Assembly: GCA_016870275.1 (NCBI GenBank)
Contig: VGBZ01000023.1
Location: forward strand, 1-38,934
Length of the DNA stretch: 38,934 nt
Reading direction: 5' to 3'
DNA from: Actinomycetota bacterium
GTDB taxonomy: Bacteria; Actinomycetota; Acidimicrobiia; Acidimicrobiales; Microtrichaceae
Shown here: piece after piece, positions 13,488 through 21,417 of the stretch
How positions within the stretch are numbered: the first letter of the stretch is position 1
How the letters are laid out: every line of letters starts with the position of its first letter
Notes under the pieces: model-generated
Told to the model about the DNA's origin: nothing
Database searches by the model: none
What the model saw: the letters and a program-made list of their open reading frames with translations, nothing else
Translations under genes and position numbers: made by a program

Positions 13488-14144
13488 TCAGTCGGTCGAC
13501 TCCTCTTCGTCGCTCGCTACTGGCTCGTCGCTCGCTACTGGCTCGTCGCTCGCTACTGGCTCGTCGCTCGCTACTGGCTCGGAACCAGCATCGGCATCGG
13601 GAACCCCGCCGCCCTGTTCGATGAGGGCCTGCAGCCCGTAGGCGAACTTCTGCGGCACGGCCTGGAGCAGTCCGGCGAGGTTGCGCATCGGCGCCGCCAA
13701 CCCACCGGCGATGCGGGCGAGCAGTTCCTCCCGGGGCGGCACGTCTGCGAGACGGAGCACCTCGGCGGCGTCGAGGGGTGCGCTGCCGAGAAGGCCACCC
13801 TTGAGCACCAGGTTGGCGTTCGTCTTGGAGAAGGCCTTCAGTTCCTTGGCGACCGTCACGGCATCGCCGGGCGAGCCGTCGGGGGTCGTCTTGACGAAGG
13901 CAATGGCGGTCGGGCCGACGAGGATGCCCTCGAGATCGGCGTCGAGATCGGCAGTCGCTCGGCGAACAAGCGTGTTCTTGTAGATGCGATACTCGCCGCC
14001 GGCAGCCCGCAGCCGACCACGGAGGTCCTGCAGGTCCCGGACGCTCAGGCCGCGATACTCGGTGAAGACAACGGCGTCGGACGCAGCGAACTGCTCGCGG
14101 ACCTCGTCGACGACGGCGACCTTCTCTGGTCTCGGGTTGTCCAT
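13488..14144 (-). CDS. rplJ: 50S ribosomal protein L10 with repeated acidic tail
   Basis: L10 anchors the L7/L12 stalk to 23S rRNA and usually represses its own operon by binding the leader RNA. With ATG at 14142-14144 the protein is 218 residues, about 40 more than usual. The excess is a C-terminal acidic tail made of repeated SDEPVA units ending EEESTD. The core matches L10 (FTEYRGLSVRDLQDLR, YKNTLVRRA). An in-frame GTG 18 bp upstream is an alternative start. A 331-bp gap separates it from rplA. Confidence 0.95.
   Translation of the reverse strand: MDNPRPEKVAVVDEVREQFAASDAVVFTEYRGLSVRDLQDLRGRLRAAGGEYRIYKNTLVRRATADLDADLEGILVGPTAIAFVKTTPDGSPGDAVTVAKELKAFSKTNANLVLKGGLLGSAPLDAAEVLRLADVPPREELLARIAGGLAAPMRNLAGLLQAVPQKFAYGLQALIEQGGGVPDADAGSEPVASDEPVASDEPVASDEPVASDEEESTD
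13507..13578 (-). repeat. 18-bp tandem repeat, four perfect copies, in rplJ
   Basis: The plus-strand unit is TCGTCGCTCGCTACTGGC, at 13507, 13525, 13543 and 13561. It encodes the hexapeptide SDEPVA in the L10 tail. The copies are identical at every synonymous site, which implies recent expansion. Confidence 0.93.
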
Positions 14145-14475
14145 GGTCTCGGCCTCAGTCACTCGTGGCCCACCCGACACGGGGCCGGGGGACGCTGACT
14201 CGTGGCTCTCTCTGCGGGAGGCCCGGTGGCGCAGCGGCCACGGCCTCCACCGCATCACAGGACGCAGCGAGGCTCAGTCCGCCTACCCAGGTGGGCCCGC
14301 AGGCCCGTTACGCACGAAGTGCACCGGGGGTCTCCGGCAACGAGAGCTCGTTCGGTTGTTGATCTGCTCCAGCGACGCAGCGGTCACCCGAGCGCCCGAG
14401 ATGCTACGGGACTCCGGGCGGGCGACGCCAGTTGACGACAGCAGGCGGCGAAATCGAGCAGACCGCTTGCTCCGC
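14145..14475 (-). promoter_or_regulatory. 331-bp gap before rplJ, probable L10 leader region
   Basis: No protein gene is supported here. The position, directly upstream of rplJ-rplL, is where the L10 autoregulatory leader RNA normally lies. I see a compact hairpin GGGCC/GGCCC at 14293-14297 and 14302-14306 with a 4-base loop, and other GC-rich pairing around 14290-14345. I could not align it reliably to the known L10 leader consensus, so assignment rests mainly on position. Confidence 0.4.
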
Positions 14476-15171
14476 TCAGCCCTCGGCCCGAGAGAGGTCG
14501 AGTCGTACACCCGGCCCCATGGTCGAGGACAACGTCGCCTTGCGGAAGTAACGACCCTTCGCCGATGCCGGCTTGACCTTGGCGAGCTCGTCGATGATCG
14601 CCTTGAGGTTGGCCTCGAGCGCAGCGGGGTCGAAGCTCGCTTTGCCGACCATCACGTGGACGTTGCCGTTGCGATCGGTGCGGTACTCGACCTTTCCGCC
14701 CTTGAACTCCTCGACCGCCTTGGCCGGGTCGGGGGTGACCGTCCCGGTCTTGGGGTTGGGCATGAGGCCACGGGGACCGAGTACCCGACCGAGGCGACCG
14801 ACGACCGGCATGAGATCGGGGGTGGCGATCGTCACGTCGAAGTCGAGCATGCCGCCCTCGATCTGCGCTGCGAGGTCGTCGGCTCCGACGAACTCGGCGC
14901 CGGCAGCCTGAGCGGCAGTGGCGGCGTCTCCCTGGGCGAACACCGCCACCCGCACGTCCTTGCCGGTGCCGGACGGCAACGCAACCGTGCCCCGGACCAT
15001 CTGATCGGCCTTGCGTGGGTCGACACCGAGGCGGATGCACGCCTCGACGGTTTCGTCGAACTTGGCGGTGGCGAGACGCTGGACGATCCCGATCGCGTCG
15101 GCCGCCTCGTAGATCTGCTCACGATCGAAGCTCGCAGCGGCGTCGTCGTAGCGCTTTCCTGCTCGTGTCAT
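14476..15171 (-). CDS. rplA: 50S ribosomal protein L1
   Basis: L1 forms the mobile stalk at the ribosomal E site and can repress translation of the rplK-rplA mRNA. The 231-residue protein has the L1 signatures (GSGKDVRV-like segment written here as [28 protein letters not shown], and GKASFD). It follows rplK by 111 bp. Start is ATG at 15169-15171, and the normal N-terminus MTRAGKRY supports it. Confidence 0.97.
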   Translation of the reverse strand: MTRAGKRYDDAAASFDREQIYEAADAIGIVQRLATAKFDETVEACIRLGVDPRKADQMVRGTVALPSGTGKDVRVAVFAQGDAATAAQAAGAEFVGADDLAAQIEGGMLDFDVTIATPDLMPVVGRLGRVLGPRGLMPNPKTGTVTPDPAKAVEEFKGGKVEYRTDRNGNVHVMVGKASFDPAALEANLKAIIDELAKVKPASAKGRYFRKATLSSTMGPGVRLDLSRAEG

Positions 15172-15282
15172 GTGACTACCCTCCTGGGGTCTCCCTCTGA
15201 TTCACCGAACTCCCGGTCGAGGTTCCCCCGGGATGGTGCCGGTGCGGGTGCACCGGTGGCCGCCGGCAGGGCGGCGATTCGC

Positions 15283-15711
15283 TCAGGCGACGACCTCGAT
15301 CCCCATGGATCGAGCGGTGCCGGCGATCTGGAGCTTGGCGGCGTCGAGGTCGTCGGTGTTGAGGTCGGGCAGCTTCACCTGGGCGATCTCGGCGACCTGG
15401 GCGTCGGTGATACTCCCGACGAACCCACGCCCCGGGGTCTGCGATCCCTTGTCCAGGCGGGCGGCCTCACGGATGAGCACCGGCGCCGGCGGGGTCTTGG
15501 TGACGAAACTGAAGGTCCGGTCCTCGTAGATCGAGATCTCGACGGGGATGATCGTGCCCCGCTTGTCCTCGGTCTTGGCGTTGTACTCCTTGCAGAAGTC
15601 CATGATCGCAATGCCGTGCGGGCCGAGCGCCGTGCCGACGGGCGGTGCCGGCGAGGCCTGACCGGCCGGGATCTGGATCTTGACGAGGGCGACGACGTTC
15701 TTCTTGGCCAT
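15283..15711 (-). CDS. rplK: 50S ribosomal protein L11
   Basis: L11 binds the GTPase-associated centre of 23S rRNA and is needed for RelA-type stringent control. The 142-residue protein starts [11 protein letters not shown] and has the proline-rich [14 protein letters not shown] motif. The next segment reads [13 protein letters not shown], with Pro where Gln is common. The reading frame continues 16 codons upstream, but the ATG at 15709-15711 gives the conserved start. It lies 143 bp after nusG, and that space has a candidate promoter and a hairpin. Confidence 0.97.
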   Translation of the reverse strand: MAKKNVVALVKIQIPAGQASPAPPVGTALGPHGIAIMDFCKEYNAKTEDKRGTIIPVEISIYEDRTFSFVTKTPPAPVLIREAARLDKGSQTPGRGFVGSITDAQVAEIAQVKLPDLNTDDLDAAKLQIAGTARSMGIEVVA

Positions 15712-15757
15712 GAGGCTCTCCCTGTGGCGCCGATGCGCCGCAGCTCGGGGACAGATC

Positions 15758-15787
15758 ATTGTGCTCGCCGGAACACCCGACGGGCAA
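15758..15787 (-). promoter_or_regulatory. Candidate promoter for rplKAJL
   Basis: Minus-strand -35 TTGCCC (15782-15787) and -10 CACAAT (15758-15763) are 18 bp apart, upstream of rplK. The match is moderate and the -10 lacks the usual first T, so this is tentative. A promoter before rplK is common in other bacteria. Confidence 0.3.
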
Positions 15788-15812
15788 ACACACGTGAACC
15801 CCTGCGACTCCG

Positions 15813-15844
15813 ACGGGTTCCGAACCGCTCGGCCCAGAACCCGT
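15813..15844 (-). terminator. Hairpin after nusG
   Basis: Arms ACGGGTTC (15813-15820) and GAACCCGT (15837-15844) form an 8-bp stem, with a smaller hairpin possible inside the loop. It begins 10 bp after the nusG stop. There is no T-run. It could separate secE-nusG from rplKAJL transcripts. Confidence 0.4.
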
Positions 15845-15854
15845 GCGAGCCAGC

Positions 15855-16595
15855 TCAGATCTTGGCGACCTGGGCGAAGTTGAGTTCGAGCGGAGTCTCA
15901 CGGCCGAAGATGTTGACGAGGACCTTCAACTTGAGGTGATCCTCGTTGATCTCGGTGACGAGCCCATCGAAGTCGGCGAACGGACCGTCCTTGACCCGGA
16001 CCGGATCGCCGACGTCGAACTCGATCTTGAGCTTCTTGGGGCCACCCTTGCCCGCCGTCTCGGCTCCGGCCTCCTCGACCTCGCCGGTGCCGAGGAAGTC
16101 CTCAACCTCGCGGCGACGCAGGTGGAGCGGCTTGTTGCCGGGCCCGGCGAACCCGGTGACACCCGGAGTGTTGCGGATCACCGACCAGCTCTCGTCGTCG
16201 AGCTGGCAGCGGACGAGCAGGTAGCCGGGGAACACCTTCTTCTGGACGACGACCTTCTTGCCCTGCTTGAGCTCGACCTGGTCCTGCATCGGAATCACGA
16301 CCTCGTGGACCTTGGCCTCGATGTTCATGGACCGAATACGCGCCTCGATGTTCTGGCGGACCTTGTTCTCGTAGCCGGACTGGGTGTGCAACACGTACCA
16401 CTTGCCCGGGCGGTCGAAGGGCGATTCCGGCTTCGGCGGGGCCGGCTCACTGAGCGACTCCTCGATCACGTCGACGAAGCCGTCGTCGGCAGCATCGGCG
16501 GTCACGTCGTCGGCAGCATCGGCGGTCACGTCGTCGGCAGCATCGGCGGTCACGTCGTCGTGGACCGCATCGGTCACCTGATCAGCATCTGTCAT
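15855..16595 (-). CDS. nusG: Transcription elongation/antitermination factor NusG
   Basis: NusG binds the RNA polymerase clamp through its NGN domain and links it to Rho or the ribosome through its KOW domain. The 246-residue protein has an NGN domain at about 65-155 ([24 protein letters not shown]) and a KOW motif near the C-terminus ([15 protein letters not shown]). Residues 1-60 are an acidic extension with three perfect DDVTADAA repeats, longer than in most bacteria though N-terminal extensions occur in actinobacteria. It starts 12 bp after secE. Confidence 0.96.
   Translation of the reverse strand: MTDADQVTDAVHDDVTADAADDVTADAADDVTADAADDGFVDVIEESLSEPAPPKPESPFDRPGKWYVLHTQSGYENKVRQNIEARIRSMNIEAKVHEVVIPMQDQVELKQGKKVVVQKKVFPGYLLVRCQLDDESWSVIRNTPGVTGFAGPGNKPLHLRRREVEDFLGTGEVEEAGAETAGKGGPKKLKIEFDVGDPVRVKDGPFADFDGLVTEINEDHLKLKVLVNIFGRETPLELNFAQVAKI
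16482..16553 (-). repeat. 24-bp tandem repeat, three perfect copies, in nusG
   Basis: Units at 16482-16505, 16506-16529 and 16530-16553 are identical and encode DDVTADAA in the acidic N-terminal extension of NusG. Partial units continue on both sides. It parallels the acidic repeat in rplJ. Confidence 0.92.
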
Positions 16596-16607
16596 GAGGT
16601 CACTCTC

Positions 16608-16961
16608 CTAGAACGAACCGACGGCGGCTGCAGCGGCGGACCCGAGAGCAGTGGCGTTGCCCGGATCGAGCAGGATCCGGAACAACTCGCCGAAGAGGAA
16701 GTCGATGACGAACACGAAAATCGTGAACACGAGCAGCGCCACCAGGACGATCGTCGAGTAGCGGATGACCTCCTCGCGGGTGGGCCAGGCGACCTTGCGG
16801 AGCTCGGCTCGCACCTCACGGGCGAACTCGACCGGGCCGGTCCGGTCAGACTTGTGGCGCGGAGCCGGCGGGCGCCGTTCCCGGGTCGTCGTCGGGGAGC
16901 CGTCCGCAGCGACCTGCCCGGCCTTCTGCGCCGCTCGCTTCTGCTCTCGGTTCATCGACAT
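16608..16961 (-). CDS. secE: Preprotein translocase subunit SecE
   Basis: SecE is the small essential membrane subunit that clamps SecY in the Sec translocon. The 117-residue protein has a basic, disordered N-terminus, the conserved amphipathic segment VRAELRKVAWPTREEV (about 50-65) and one membrane helix at about 69-90. It is the single-span form. An Ala-rich tail follows. The start is ATG at 16959-16961, preceded by GAGGTG; a second ATG two codons on is possible. It is 25 bp after tRNA-Trp. Confidence 0.95.
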   Translation of the reverse strand: MSMNREQKRAAQKAGQVAADGSPTTTRERRPPAPRHKSDRTGPVEFAREVRAELRKVAWPTREEVIRYSTIVLVALLVFTIFVFVIDFLFGELFRILLDPGNATALGSAAAAAVGSF

Positions 16962-16986
16962 CTGGACACCTCGTGTGCGTTCTGCG

Positions 16987-17059
16987 CAGGGCAGGAGGGA
17001 CTCGAACCCCCAACCGCCGGTTTTGGAGACCGGTGCTCTACCAATTGAGCCACTGCCCT
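16987..17059 (-). tRNA. tRNA-Trp (CCA)
   Basis: A 73-base cloverleaf with acceptor AGGGCAG/CTGCCCT, anticodon stem CCGGT/ACCGG, loop CTCCAAA giving anticodon CCA, T-arm GGTTCGAGTCC and discriminator G. The 3' CCA is not encoded. It lies just upstream of secE, a common position for this tRNA, and may be processed from the same transcript. Confidence 0.96.
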
Positions 17060-17108
17060 CGGTGGGTTCCCCGGCGTGGAGCGCTCCGATGAGCCGCCGG
17101 CCGCGGCA

Positions 17109-17137
17109 AGGTTAGACCGCTCGGAGCCGCAGGGCGA
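17109..17137 (-). promoter_or_regulatory. Weak candidate promoter before tRNA-Trp and secE
   Basis: Minus-strand -10 TAACCT (17109-17114) and a poor -35 TCGCCC (17132-17137) are 17 bp apart, in the 102-bp gap between tuf and tRNA-Trp. Only the -10 is a good match. Confidence 0.25.
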
Positions 17138-17160
17138 TCCGGGTGCGTTGATCAGGTCAG

Positions 17161-18370
17161 CTCACTTGAGGATCTTGGTGACCCGGCCCGCACCCACGGT
17201 CCGGCCACCCTCACGGATCGCGAACCGCAGACCCTCGTCCATCGCGATCGGAGCGATGAGTTCCACCGTCATCTCCGTGTTGTCCCCCGGCATGCACATC
17301 TCCGTGCCATCCGGCAACGACACCGACCCCGTCACATCCGTCGTCCGGAAATAGAACTGCGGCCGATAGTTCGAGAAGAACGGCTTGTGACGGCCACCCT
17401 CCTCCTTGGTCAACACATACACATTCGCCTCGAAATCAGTGTGCGGCGTGATCGAACCCGGCTTCGCCAACACCTGACCCCGCTGCACATCATCCTTGTC
17501 GATCCCACGCAGCAACGCACCGATGTTGTCCCCAGCCTGGCCCTCATCGAGCAGCTTCCGGAACATCTCCACACCCGTACACGTCGTCTTCTGCGTCGCT
17601 TTCAACCCGATGATCTCAATCTCATCACCAGTGTGGATCACACCCTGCTCCACCTTCCCCGTCACCACCGTCCCACGACCCGTGATCGTGAACACATCCT
17701 CGATCGGCATCAAGAACGGCTTGTCCAGATCACGCTCCGGCTCCGGCACATACTCATCCACCGCCGCCATCAGCGCCATCACCTGATCCTGCGCATCCGA
17801 ATCACCCTCCAACGCCTTCAACGCAGACACCGGAATCACCGGACAATCATCACCATCGAACTCGTACTCCGAGAGCAACTCCCGAACCTCGAGCTCCACC
17901 AACTCCAACAACTCCTCATCATCGACCATGTCGACCTTGTTCAACGCCACCACGATCGCCGGCACACCCACCTGACGCGCCAACACCACATGCTCACGCG
18001 TCTGCGGCATCGGCCCATCCGTCGCCGCCACCACCAGAATCGCCCCATCCACCTGAGCCGCACCCGTGATCATGTTCTTGATGTAATCAGCGTGCCCCGG
18101 CATGTCCACATGCGCGTAATGACGGTTCCCCGTCTCATACTCCACATGCGACACATTGATCGTGATCCCACGCTCCCGCTCCTCAGGAGCCTTGTCGATG
18201 TTCTCGAACTCCGTGAACGAGTTCCCAGGCACCCGATCCGCAAGCGTCTTCGTGATCGCCGCCGTGAGCGTCGTCTTCCCATGATCGATGTGACCCATCG
18301 TCCCCACATTCACGTGCGGCTTGTTCCGCTCGAACTTCTCCTTCGACATGGGAAACCCTTTCTTGGATGG
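17161..18370 (-). repeat. Long direct repeat containing tuf, copy B
   Basis: Partner of bases 1-1210, in the same orientation and 17160 bp away. Recombination between the two copies would delete or duplicate the rif-str block between them, so the pair is also a potential rearrangement hotspot. Confidence 0.93.
17162..18349 (-). CDS. tuf: Elongation factor Tu, copy 2
   Basis: Identical 395-residue protein to the gene at 2-1189, with the same GTPase motifs (GHIDHGKT 19-26, DMPGH 82-86, NKVD 137-140). This copy sits between tRNA-Met and tRNA-Trp, upstream of secE-nusG, the same setting as tufB in Escherichia coli. Its synonymous codons and the 21 bp before ATG are also identical to copy 1, so the two are kept the same by conversion or are a recent duplicate. 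It shares the G- and T-ending codon style that differs from all neighbours. Confidence 0.98.
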   Translation of the reverse strand: MSKEKFERNKPHVNVGTMGHIDHGKTTLTAAITKTLADRVPGNSFTEFENIDKAPEERERGITINVSHVEYETGNRHYAHVDMPGHADYIKNMITGAAQVDGAILVVAATDGPMPQTREHVVLARQVGVPAIVVALNKVDMVDDEELLELVELEVRELLSEYEFDGDDCPVIPVSALKALEGDSDAQDQVMALMAAVDEYVPEPERDLDKPFLMPIEDVFTITGRGTVVTGKVEQGVIHTGDEIEIIGLKATQKTTCTGVEMFRKLLDEGQAGDNIGALLRGIDKDDVQRGQVLAKPGSITPHTDFEANVYVLTKEEGGRHKPFFSNYRPQFYFRTTDVTGSVSLPDGTEMCMPGDNTEMTVELIAPIAMDEGLRFAIREGGRTVGAGRVTKILK

Positions 18371-18414
18371 TGGCTTCGGGAGCCTTGGTCTGGTGCCGCT
18401 GGAGCGGCGGTGGG

Positions 18415-18488
18415 TAGCGGCGGTCGGACTCGAACCGACGACCCCTCGATTATGAGCCGAGTGCTCTCACCAACTGAGCTACGCCGCC
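18415..18488 (-). tRNA. tRNA-Met (CAT), elongator type
   Basis: A 74-base cloverleaf with acceptor GGCGGCG/CGCCGCT (one G-U pair), anticodon stem CTCGG/TCGAG, loop CTCATAA giving CAT, T-arm GGTTCGAGTCC and discriminator A. It lacks the initiator features (1-72 mismatch and GGG/CCC anticodon stem). A CAT tRNA-Ile, read after lysidine modification, cannot be fully excluded by eye. The 3' CCA is not encoded. Confidence 0.88.
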
Positions 18489-18514
18489 GGTGACGGCCAC
18501 CGGAGTGACCGCAG

Positions 18515-18587
18515 AGCCCCCTGTCAGAATCGAACTGACGACCTTTTCCTTACCATGGAAACGCTCTGCCGACTGAGCTAAGGGGGC
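18515..18587 (-). tRNA. tRNA-Thr (GGT)
   Basis: A 73-base cloverleaf with acceptor GCCCCCT/AGGGGGC, anticodon stem TTTCC/GGAAA, loop ATGGTAA giving GGT, and T-arm AGTTCGATTCT. The 3' CCA is not encoded. First gene of the tRNA-Thr, tRNA-Met, tuf group. Confidence 0.95.
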
Positions 18588-18620
18588 CGGCCCGGTGGAC
18601 CGGCCGCCGGGCGAGCACGC

Positions 18621-18650
18621 ACTCTAGCGACGGGCGGGGAAGCCCCACAA
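18621..18650 (-). promoter_or_regulatory. Predicted promoter for tRNA-Thr, tRNA-Met and tuf
   Basis: Minus-strand -35 TTGTGG (18645-18650) and -10 TAGAGT (18621-18626) are 18 bp apart, placing the start near 18613, about 25 bases before tRNA-Thr. The location, between divergent genes, is what a promoter would need. Confidence 0.45.
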
Positions 18651-18717
18651 ACAGCGGGGTTGAGCGACTTCCTCAACTCTTCCTCAAGGGGTGCAGTCGG
18701 TCAGACGATGAGGGCTG

Positions 18718-20007
18718 GTGCGCTTCGACCGACTCGTCATGTCCGACCTCTCCGACTCCGGCCGCCAGGTAGTGCTCGACCTCCACCCCGAGTTGACCGT
18801 CGTCACCGGCCTCAGCGACGTCGAGCGGGCCGGTCTCGTCAACGAGTTCATCGGCTCACTCGGCCCGTCCCGGCCCGGCGTCCACGTCGAATTGCGCTCG
18901 GATGAGGGACGGCGCTTTGCGATCTACCGGCCCGCGACCGGAGCGCACCGCGTGATCGACGTCGACGGACGGATCGACGTCACCGAGGACTTCACCGACG
19001 GACCCAACGGAATCGATCTGCTCGCTCGGGCCGGCGTCGACGAACGAGCGGCCCGACGCATCCTGTGCATCGACGCCGAAGATCTCGCCGGGCAGGCGGC
19101 CGACACCGAGCGGATCCACCGCCTCGCCACCATCGACCCGGAGGTGCTGTGGCCGGCGGCAGCCGATGTGGTCAGGAACGGCGAGCAGCTCGAACAGGTC
19201 GCCGCCGAAGTCGGCGGTTGCGTCGAGGACGCCGCGGTCATTGCGAGCATCGAGGAACGTCATGACCACTTCGAACGGACACAGGCGGAGTCGGAGCACG
19301 TTCGACGCGTCACGTTCCTGATTGCCGGAATCGCCGCGCTGTTGACCTTCCCGCTGGTGCGTCTCGTCGGCGACCTGATCGTCATCCCGTTGGCCACGAT
19401 CGCAGCAATCGCCGTCGTGGCGTCCTTCGTCACCTGGCGCCGCTCGGAGCGCGCCCGGCGAGCAGAGAGCGAGGCACTCGAGGTCGCTGGTGCCACCAGC
19501 TACCTGGGCTTCCACCTGCAACGGGTGAACAGCCTGTTGGGGTCGGACCTCGGCCGGCAACGCTTCCTGGCAGCAGCGCAGGCGCACCGTGATGCGCTCG
19601 CACGGTGGCGTGACCTGGTCGACGAGATTCCCGCCGAGTGGGCACTCGATCGTCGTCGAGCAGTGGAGGCGGCGTCGTTCGCCACCACGCAGACTCGGAG
19701 CTTCTCCGCAGGAGGTACCACGACCGGGCGGGCGGCGGAGGCAACTGCTGCGCTCGTGGAACGCCTCGAGGAACTCCGACGGGTCGGGCCGATCTCCGAG
19801 TGTTTCCCGGCTCTGCTCGACGAACCGTTCGCCGACATGGCAGACGCCGACCTGTCGACCGTGCTCGAGGCGCTCGGTCACGCCGCCCGGCAACAACAGA
19901 TCGTGGTGCTCACCGGTGACGAGCGGATCGAGACGTGGGCGCAGGCGGAGACGATCACCGGCGGCCTGGCGGTGCGTGAGCTCCAGCCGATGACACAGCA
20001 CAGTTGA
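18718..20007 (+). CDS. Membrane protein with degenerate ABC/SMC-type ATPase fold
   Basis: No named family recognised. The 429-residue protein begins like RecF/SMC N-termini (VVLDLHPELTVVTG, 18-31), but the Walker A position reads GLSDVERA and lacks the GK[ST]. Residues 197-239 are strongly hydrophobic, likely two membrane helices, followed by a basic stretch RRSERARR. The C-terminal part has a Walker B/D-loop-like LLDEPFADM (367-375 region) and QIVVLTGD resembling the H-loop strand. So it looks like a split ATPase domain with a membrane hairpin where a coiled coil would be, and probably cannot bind ATP normally. Start GTG at 18718 has GAGGG upstream; ATG at 18739 is possible. Divergent from the tRNA-tuf group. 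Confidence 0.8.
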   Translation: MRFDRLVMSDLSDSGRQVVLDLHPELTVVTGLSDVERAGLVNEFIGSLGPSRPGVHVELRSDEGRRFAIYRPATGAHRVIDVDGRIDVTEDFTDGPNGIDLLARAGVDERAARRILCIDAEDLAGQAADTERIHRLATIDPEVLWPAAADVVRNGEQLEQVAAEVGGCVEDAAVIASIEERHDHFERTQAESEHVRRVTFLIAGIAALLTFPLVRLVGDLIVIPLATIAAIAVVASFVTWRRSERARRAESEALEVAGATSYLGFHLQRVNSLLGSDLGRQRFLAAAQAHRDALARWRDLVDEIPAEWALDRRRAVEAASFATTQTRSFSAGGTTTGRAAEATAALVERLEELRRVGPISECFPALLDEPFADMADADLSTVLEALGHAARQQQIVVLTGDERIETWAQAETITGGLAVRELQPMTQHS

Positions 20008-20127
20008 ACGCCGCCACGGTCAGCAGCGGCGCACCCGCTCACTCCGACGCCGACGTCGTTCCGGCGGCGGGAGCGGCCGGTGGAAACGTTCCCCGGGCCA
20101 AGCAGGTCCGGACGGTAGCGTCGCAGC

Positions 20128-20628
20128 GTGATCATCCGGCCGGCCACGGTCGAGGACGCCCCTGCAGTGCTCGCCATCTACAACCACGAGGTCGAACACT
20201 CCGTCGTCACTTTCGACCTGGTGCCACGCTCGCTCGAGGAGCAGCGTTCGTGGATCGCCGATCGCTCCGGCGCACACGCAGCGATCGTGGCCGACCGGGC
20301 CGCTCCGGCCTCGGCTCCCGAGGTGGTCGGCTTCGCCTCGTTGTCGCCCTATCGGGACCGCCCGGCGTACGCCACCACCGCTGAGACATCGGTGTACGTC
20401 GCTGCCGATGCCCGTGGTCAGGGAGTCGGGCGGGCCCTGCTCGAGGGGATCGTCGACACGGCCCGGGCGCACGGCTTCCATGCCCTCGTTGCGCGGATCG
20501 TCGGCGGCCACGAGGCGTCGATCCGTCTGCACGAGTCGGCCGGGTTCGAAGTCGTCGGACACGAACGGGAGGTCGGCCGGAAGTTCGGCCGCTGGCTCGA
20601 CGTCACCGTTGCGGAACTCCTGCTCTGA
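20128..20628 (+). CDS. GNAT N-acetyltransferase, phosphinothricin-acetyltransferase-like
   Basis: Transfers acetyl from acetyl-CoA to an amino group of a small substrate. The 166-residue protein starts MIIRPATVEDAPAVLAIYNH, as in the PAT/MnaT subfamily, and has the acetyl-CoA loop RGQGVGRA at 96-103 after the strand TSVYVA. The C-terminal segment LHESAGFEVVG and the basic VGRKFGRWLDV also fit that subfamily. Methionine analogues or phosphinothricin-type substrates are known for relatives, but the substrate here is not shown. GTG start at 20128. A strong hairpin follows the stop. Confidence 0.87.
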   Translation: MIIRPATVEDAPAVLAIYNHEVEHSVVTFDLVPRSLEEQRSWIADRSGAHAAIVADRAAPASAPEVVGFASLSPYRDRPAYATTAETSVYVAADARGQGVGRALLEGIVDTARAHGFHALVARIVGGHEASIRLHESAGFEVVGHEREVGRKFGRWLDVTVAELLL

Positions 20629-20661
20629 GGTCCGCTGAGGAGTCCCGAGCCCGAATTCGAC

Positions 20662-20687
20662 AGGACCCCCGCCGCAGCGGGGGTCCT
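20662..20687. terminator. Bidirectional hairpin terminator
   Basis: An 11-bp perfect stem AGGACCCCCGC/GCGGGGGTCCT (20662-20672 and 20677-20687) with a 4-base loop lies between the plus-strand acetyltransferase stop and the 3' end of the minus-strand tRNA-Tyr. It can serve both. The T-run is short on either side. Confidence 0.75.
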
Positions 20688-20693
20688 TCAGCG

Positions 20694-20776
20694 TGGGCCG
20701 GGAAGGATTCGAACCTTCGAAGGCATGAACCGGCAGATTTACAGTCTGCTCCCTTTGGCCGCTCGGGCACCGACCC
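20694..20776 (-). tRNA. tRNA-Tyr (GTA)
   Basis: An 83-base class II tRNA with a long variable arm. Acceptor GGGTCGG/CCGGCCC (one U-G pair), anticodon stem GCAGA/TCTGC, loop CTGTAAA giving GTA, T-arm GGTTCGAATCC, discriminator A. The 3' CCA is not encoded. It is alone on the minus strand, divergent from yajQ. Confidence 0.95.
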
Positions 20777-20838
20777 GCTGGATCGGTCACGATAGCGTCC
20801 GCCATCGAGCGGTTGGAACTCAGTCACGAGGAGGACAC

Positions 20839-21327
20839 GTGCCCACATTCGACATCACCTCGGAAGTCGATATGCAGGAAGTGCGCAACGCCGTCGACCA
20901 AGCGGCCCGAGAGGTGGCCAACCGATTCGACTTCAAGAACACCGACTCCTCGATCGAACTCGGTGATGCCGGGATCACGCTCCGGTCATCGACCGAGGAT
21001 CGACTCCGAGCCGTGCGCCAGGTCGTCGAGGAGAAGTTCGTCAAGCGGGGCCTGTCCATGAAGGCGCTCGACTGGGGCCAGGTCGAGGAGGCGTCGGGAG
21101 CCACGGTTCGCCAACTCGGGAAACTGATCGCCGGGATCGACAGCGACAAGGCCAAACAGCTCAACAAGTTCATCAAGGAGTTGAGCCTCAAGGGCGTCCA
21201 GTCGCAGACCCAGGGGGAACAGGTTCGGGTGACGGGCAAGAAGCGCGACGACCTGCAGGCCGTGATCGCCGCCTGCAAGGAGCACGAGTTCGACTTCCCG
21301 CTCCAGTACGGCAACTTCCGGGACTGA
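20839..21327 (+). CDS. yajQ: YajQ family nucleotide-binding protein
   Basis: YajQ proteins (UPF0234/DUF520) bind nucleotides; some members bind cyclic di-GMP and act with transcription factors. The 162-residue protein is normal in length and starts PTFDITSEVDMQEVRNAV, with the typical FDFKNTDS and KALDWGQVEEA segments and the C-terminus DFPLQYGNFRD. The frame is open further upstream through tRNA-Tyr, but GTG at 20839-20841 with AGGAGG just upstream gives the family N-terminus. Its own promoter must be in the 62-bp gap before it. Confidence 0.93.
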   Translation: MPTFDITSEVDMQEVRNAVDQAAREVANRFDFKNTDSSIELGDAGITLRSSTEDRLRAVRQVVEEKFVKRGLSMKALDWGQVEEASGATVRQLGKLIAGIDSDKAKQLNKFIKELSLKGVQSQTQGEQVRVTGKKRDDLQAVIAACKEHEFDFPLQYGNFRD

Positions 21328-21350
21328 CCGGCACCCCACCCACCGGCTCT

Positions 21351-21390
21351 GTGGTGCGAGCTACACCAATATCCATGTAGCTCGCACCAC
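21351..21390. repeat. Intergenic palindrome, copy 1
   Basis: Arms GTGGTGCGAGCTACA (21351-21365) and TGTAGCTCGCACCAC (21376-21390) are a perfect 15-bp inverted repeat around a 10-base centre. Pairing can extend outward through GCTC/GAGC and a C-rich left, G-rich right flank. It lies between the converging yajQ and htpX and matches the palindrome at 26802-26851. It could act as a bidirectional terminator or be a REP-like element. Confidence 0.85.
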
Positions 21391-21417
21391 GGAGCGGGGT
21401 GGGCGCGAGGACGGACC

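Noticed and set aside
13984-15939. Plus-strand open frame of 651 codons across rplJ, rplA and rplK
   Set aside because: It runs antisense through three certain ribosomal protein genes and has no recognisable domains.
18415-18488. CAT tRNA considered as initiator tRNA
   Set aside because: It lacks the 1-72 mismatch and the three G-C pairs of the initiator anticodon stem.
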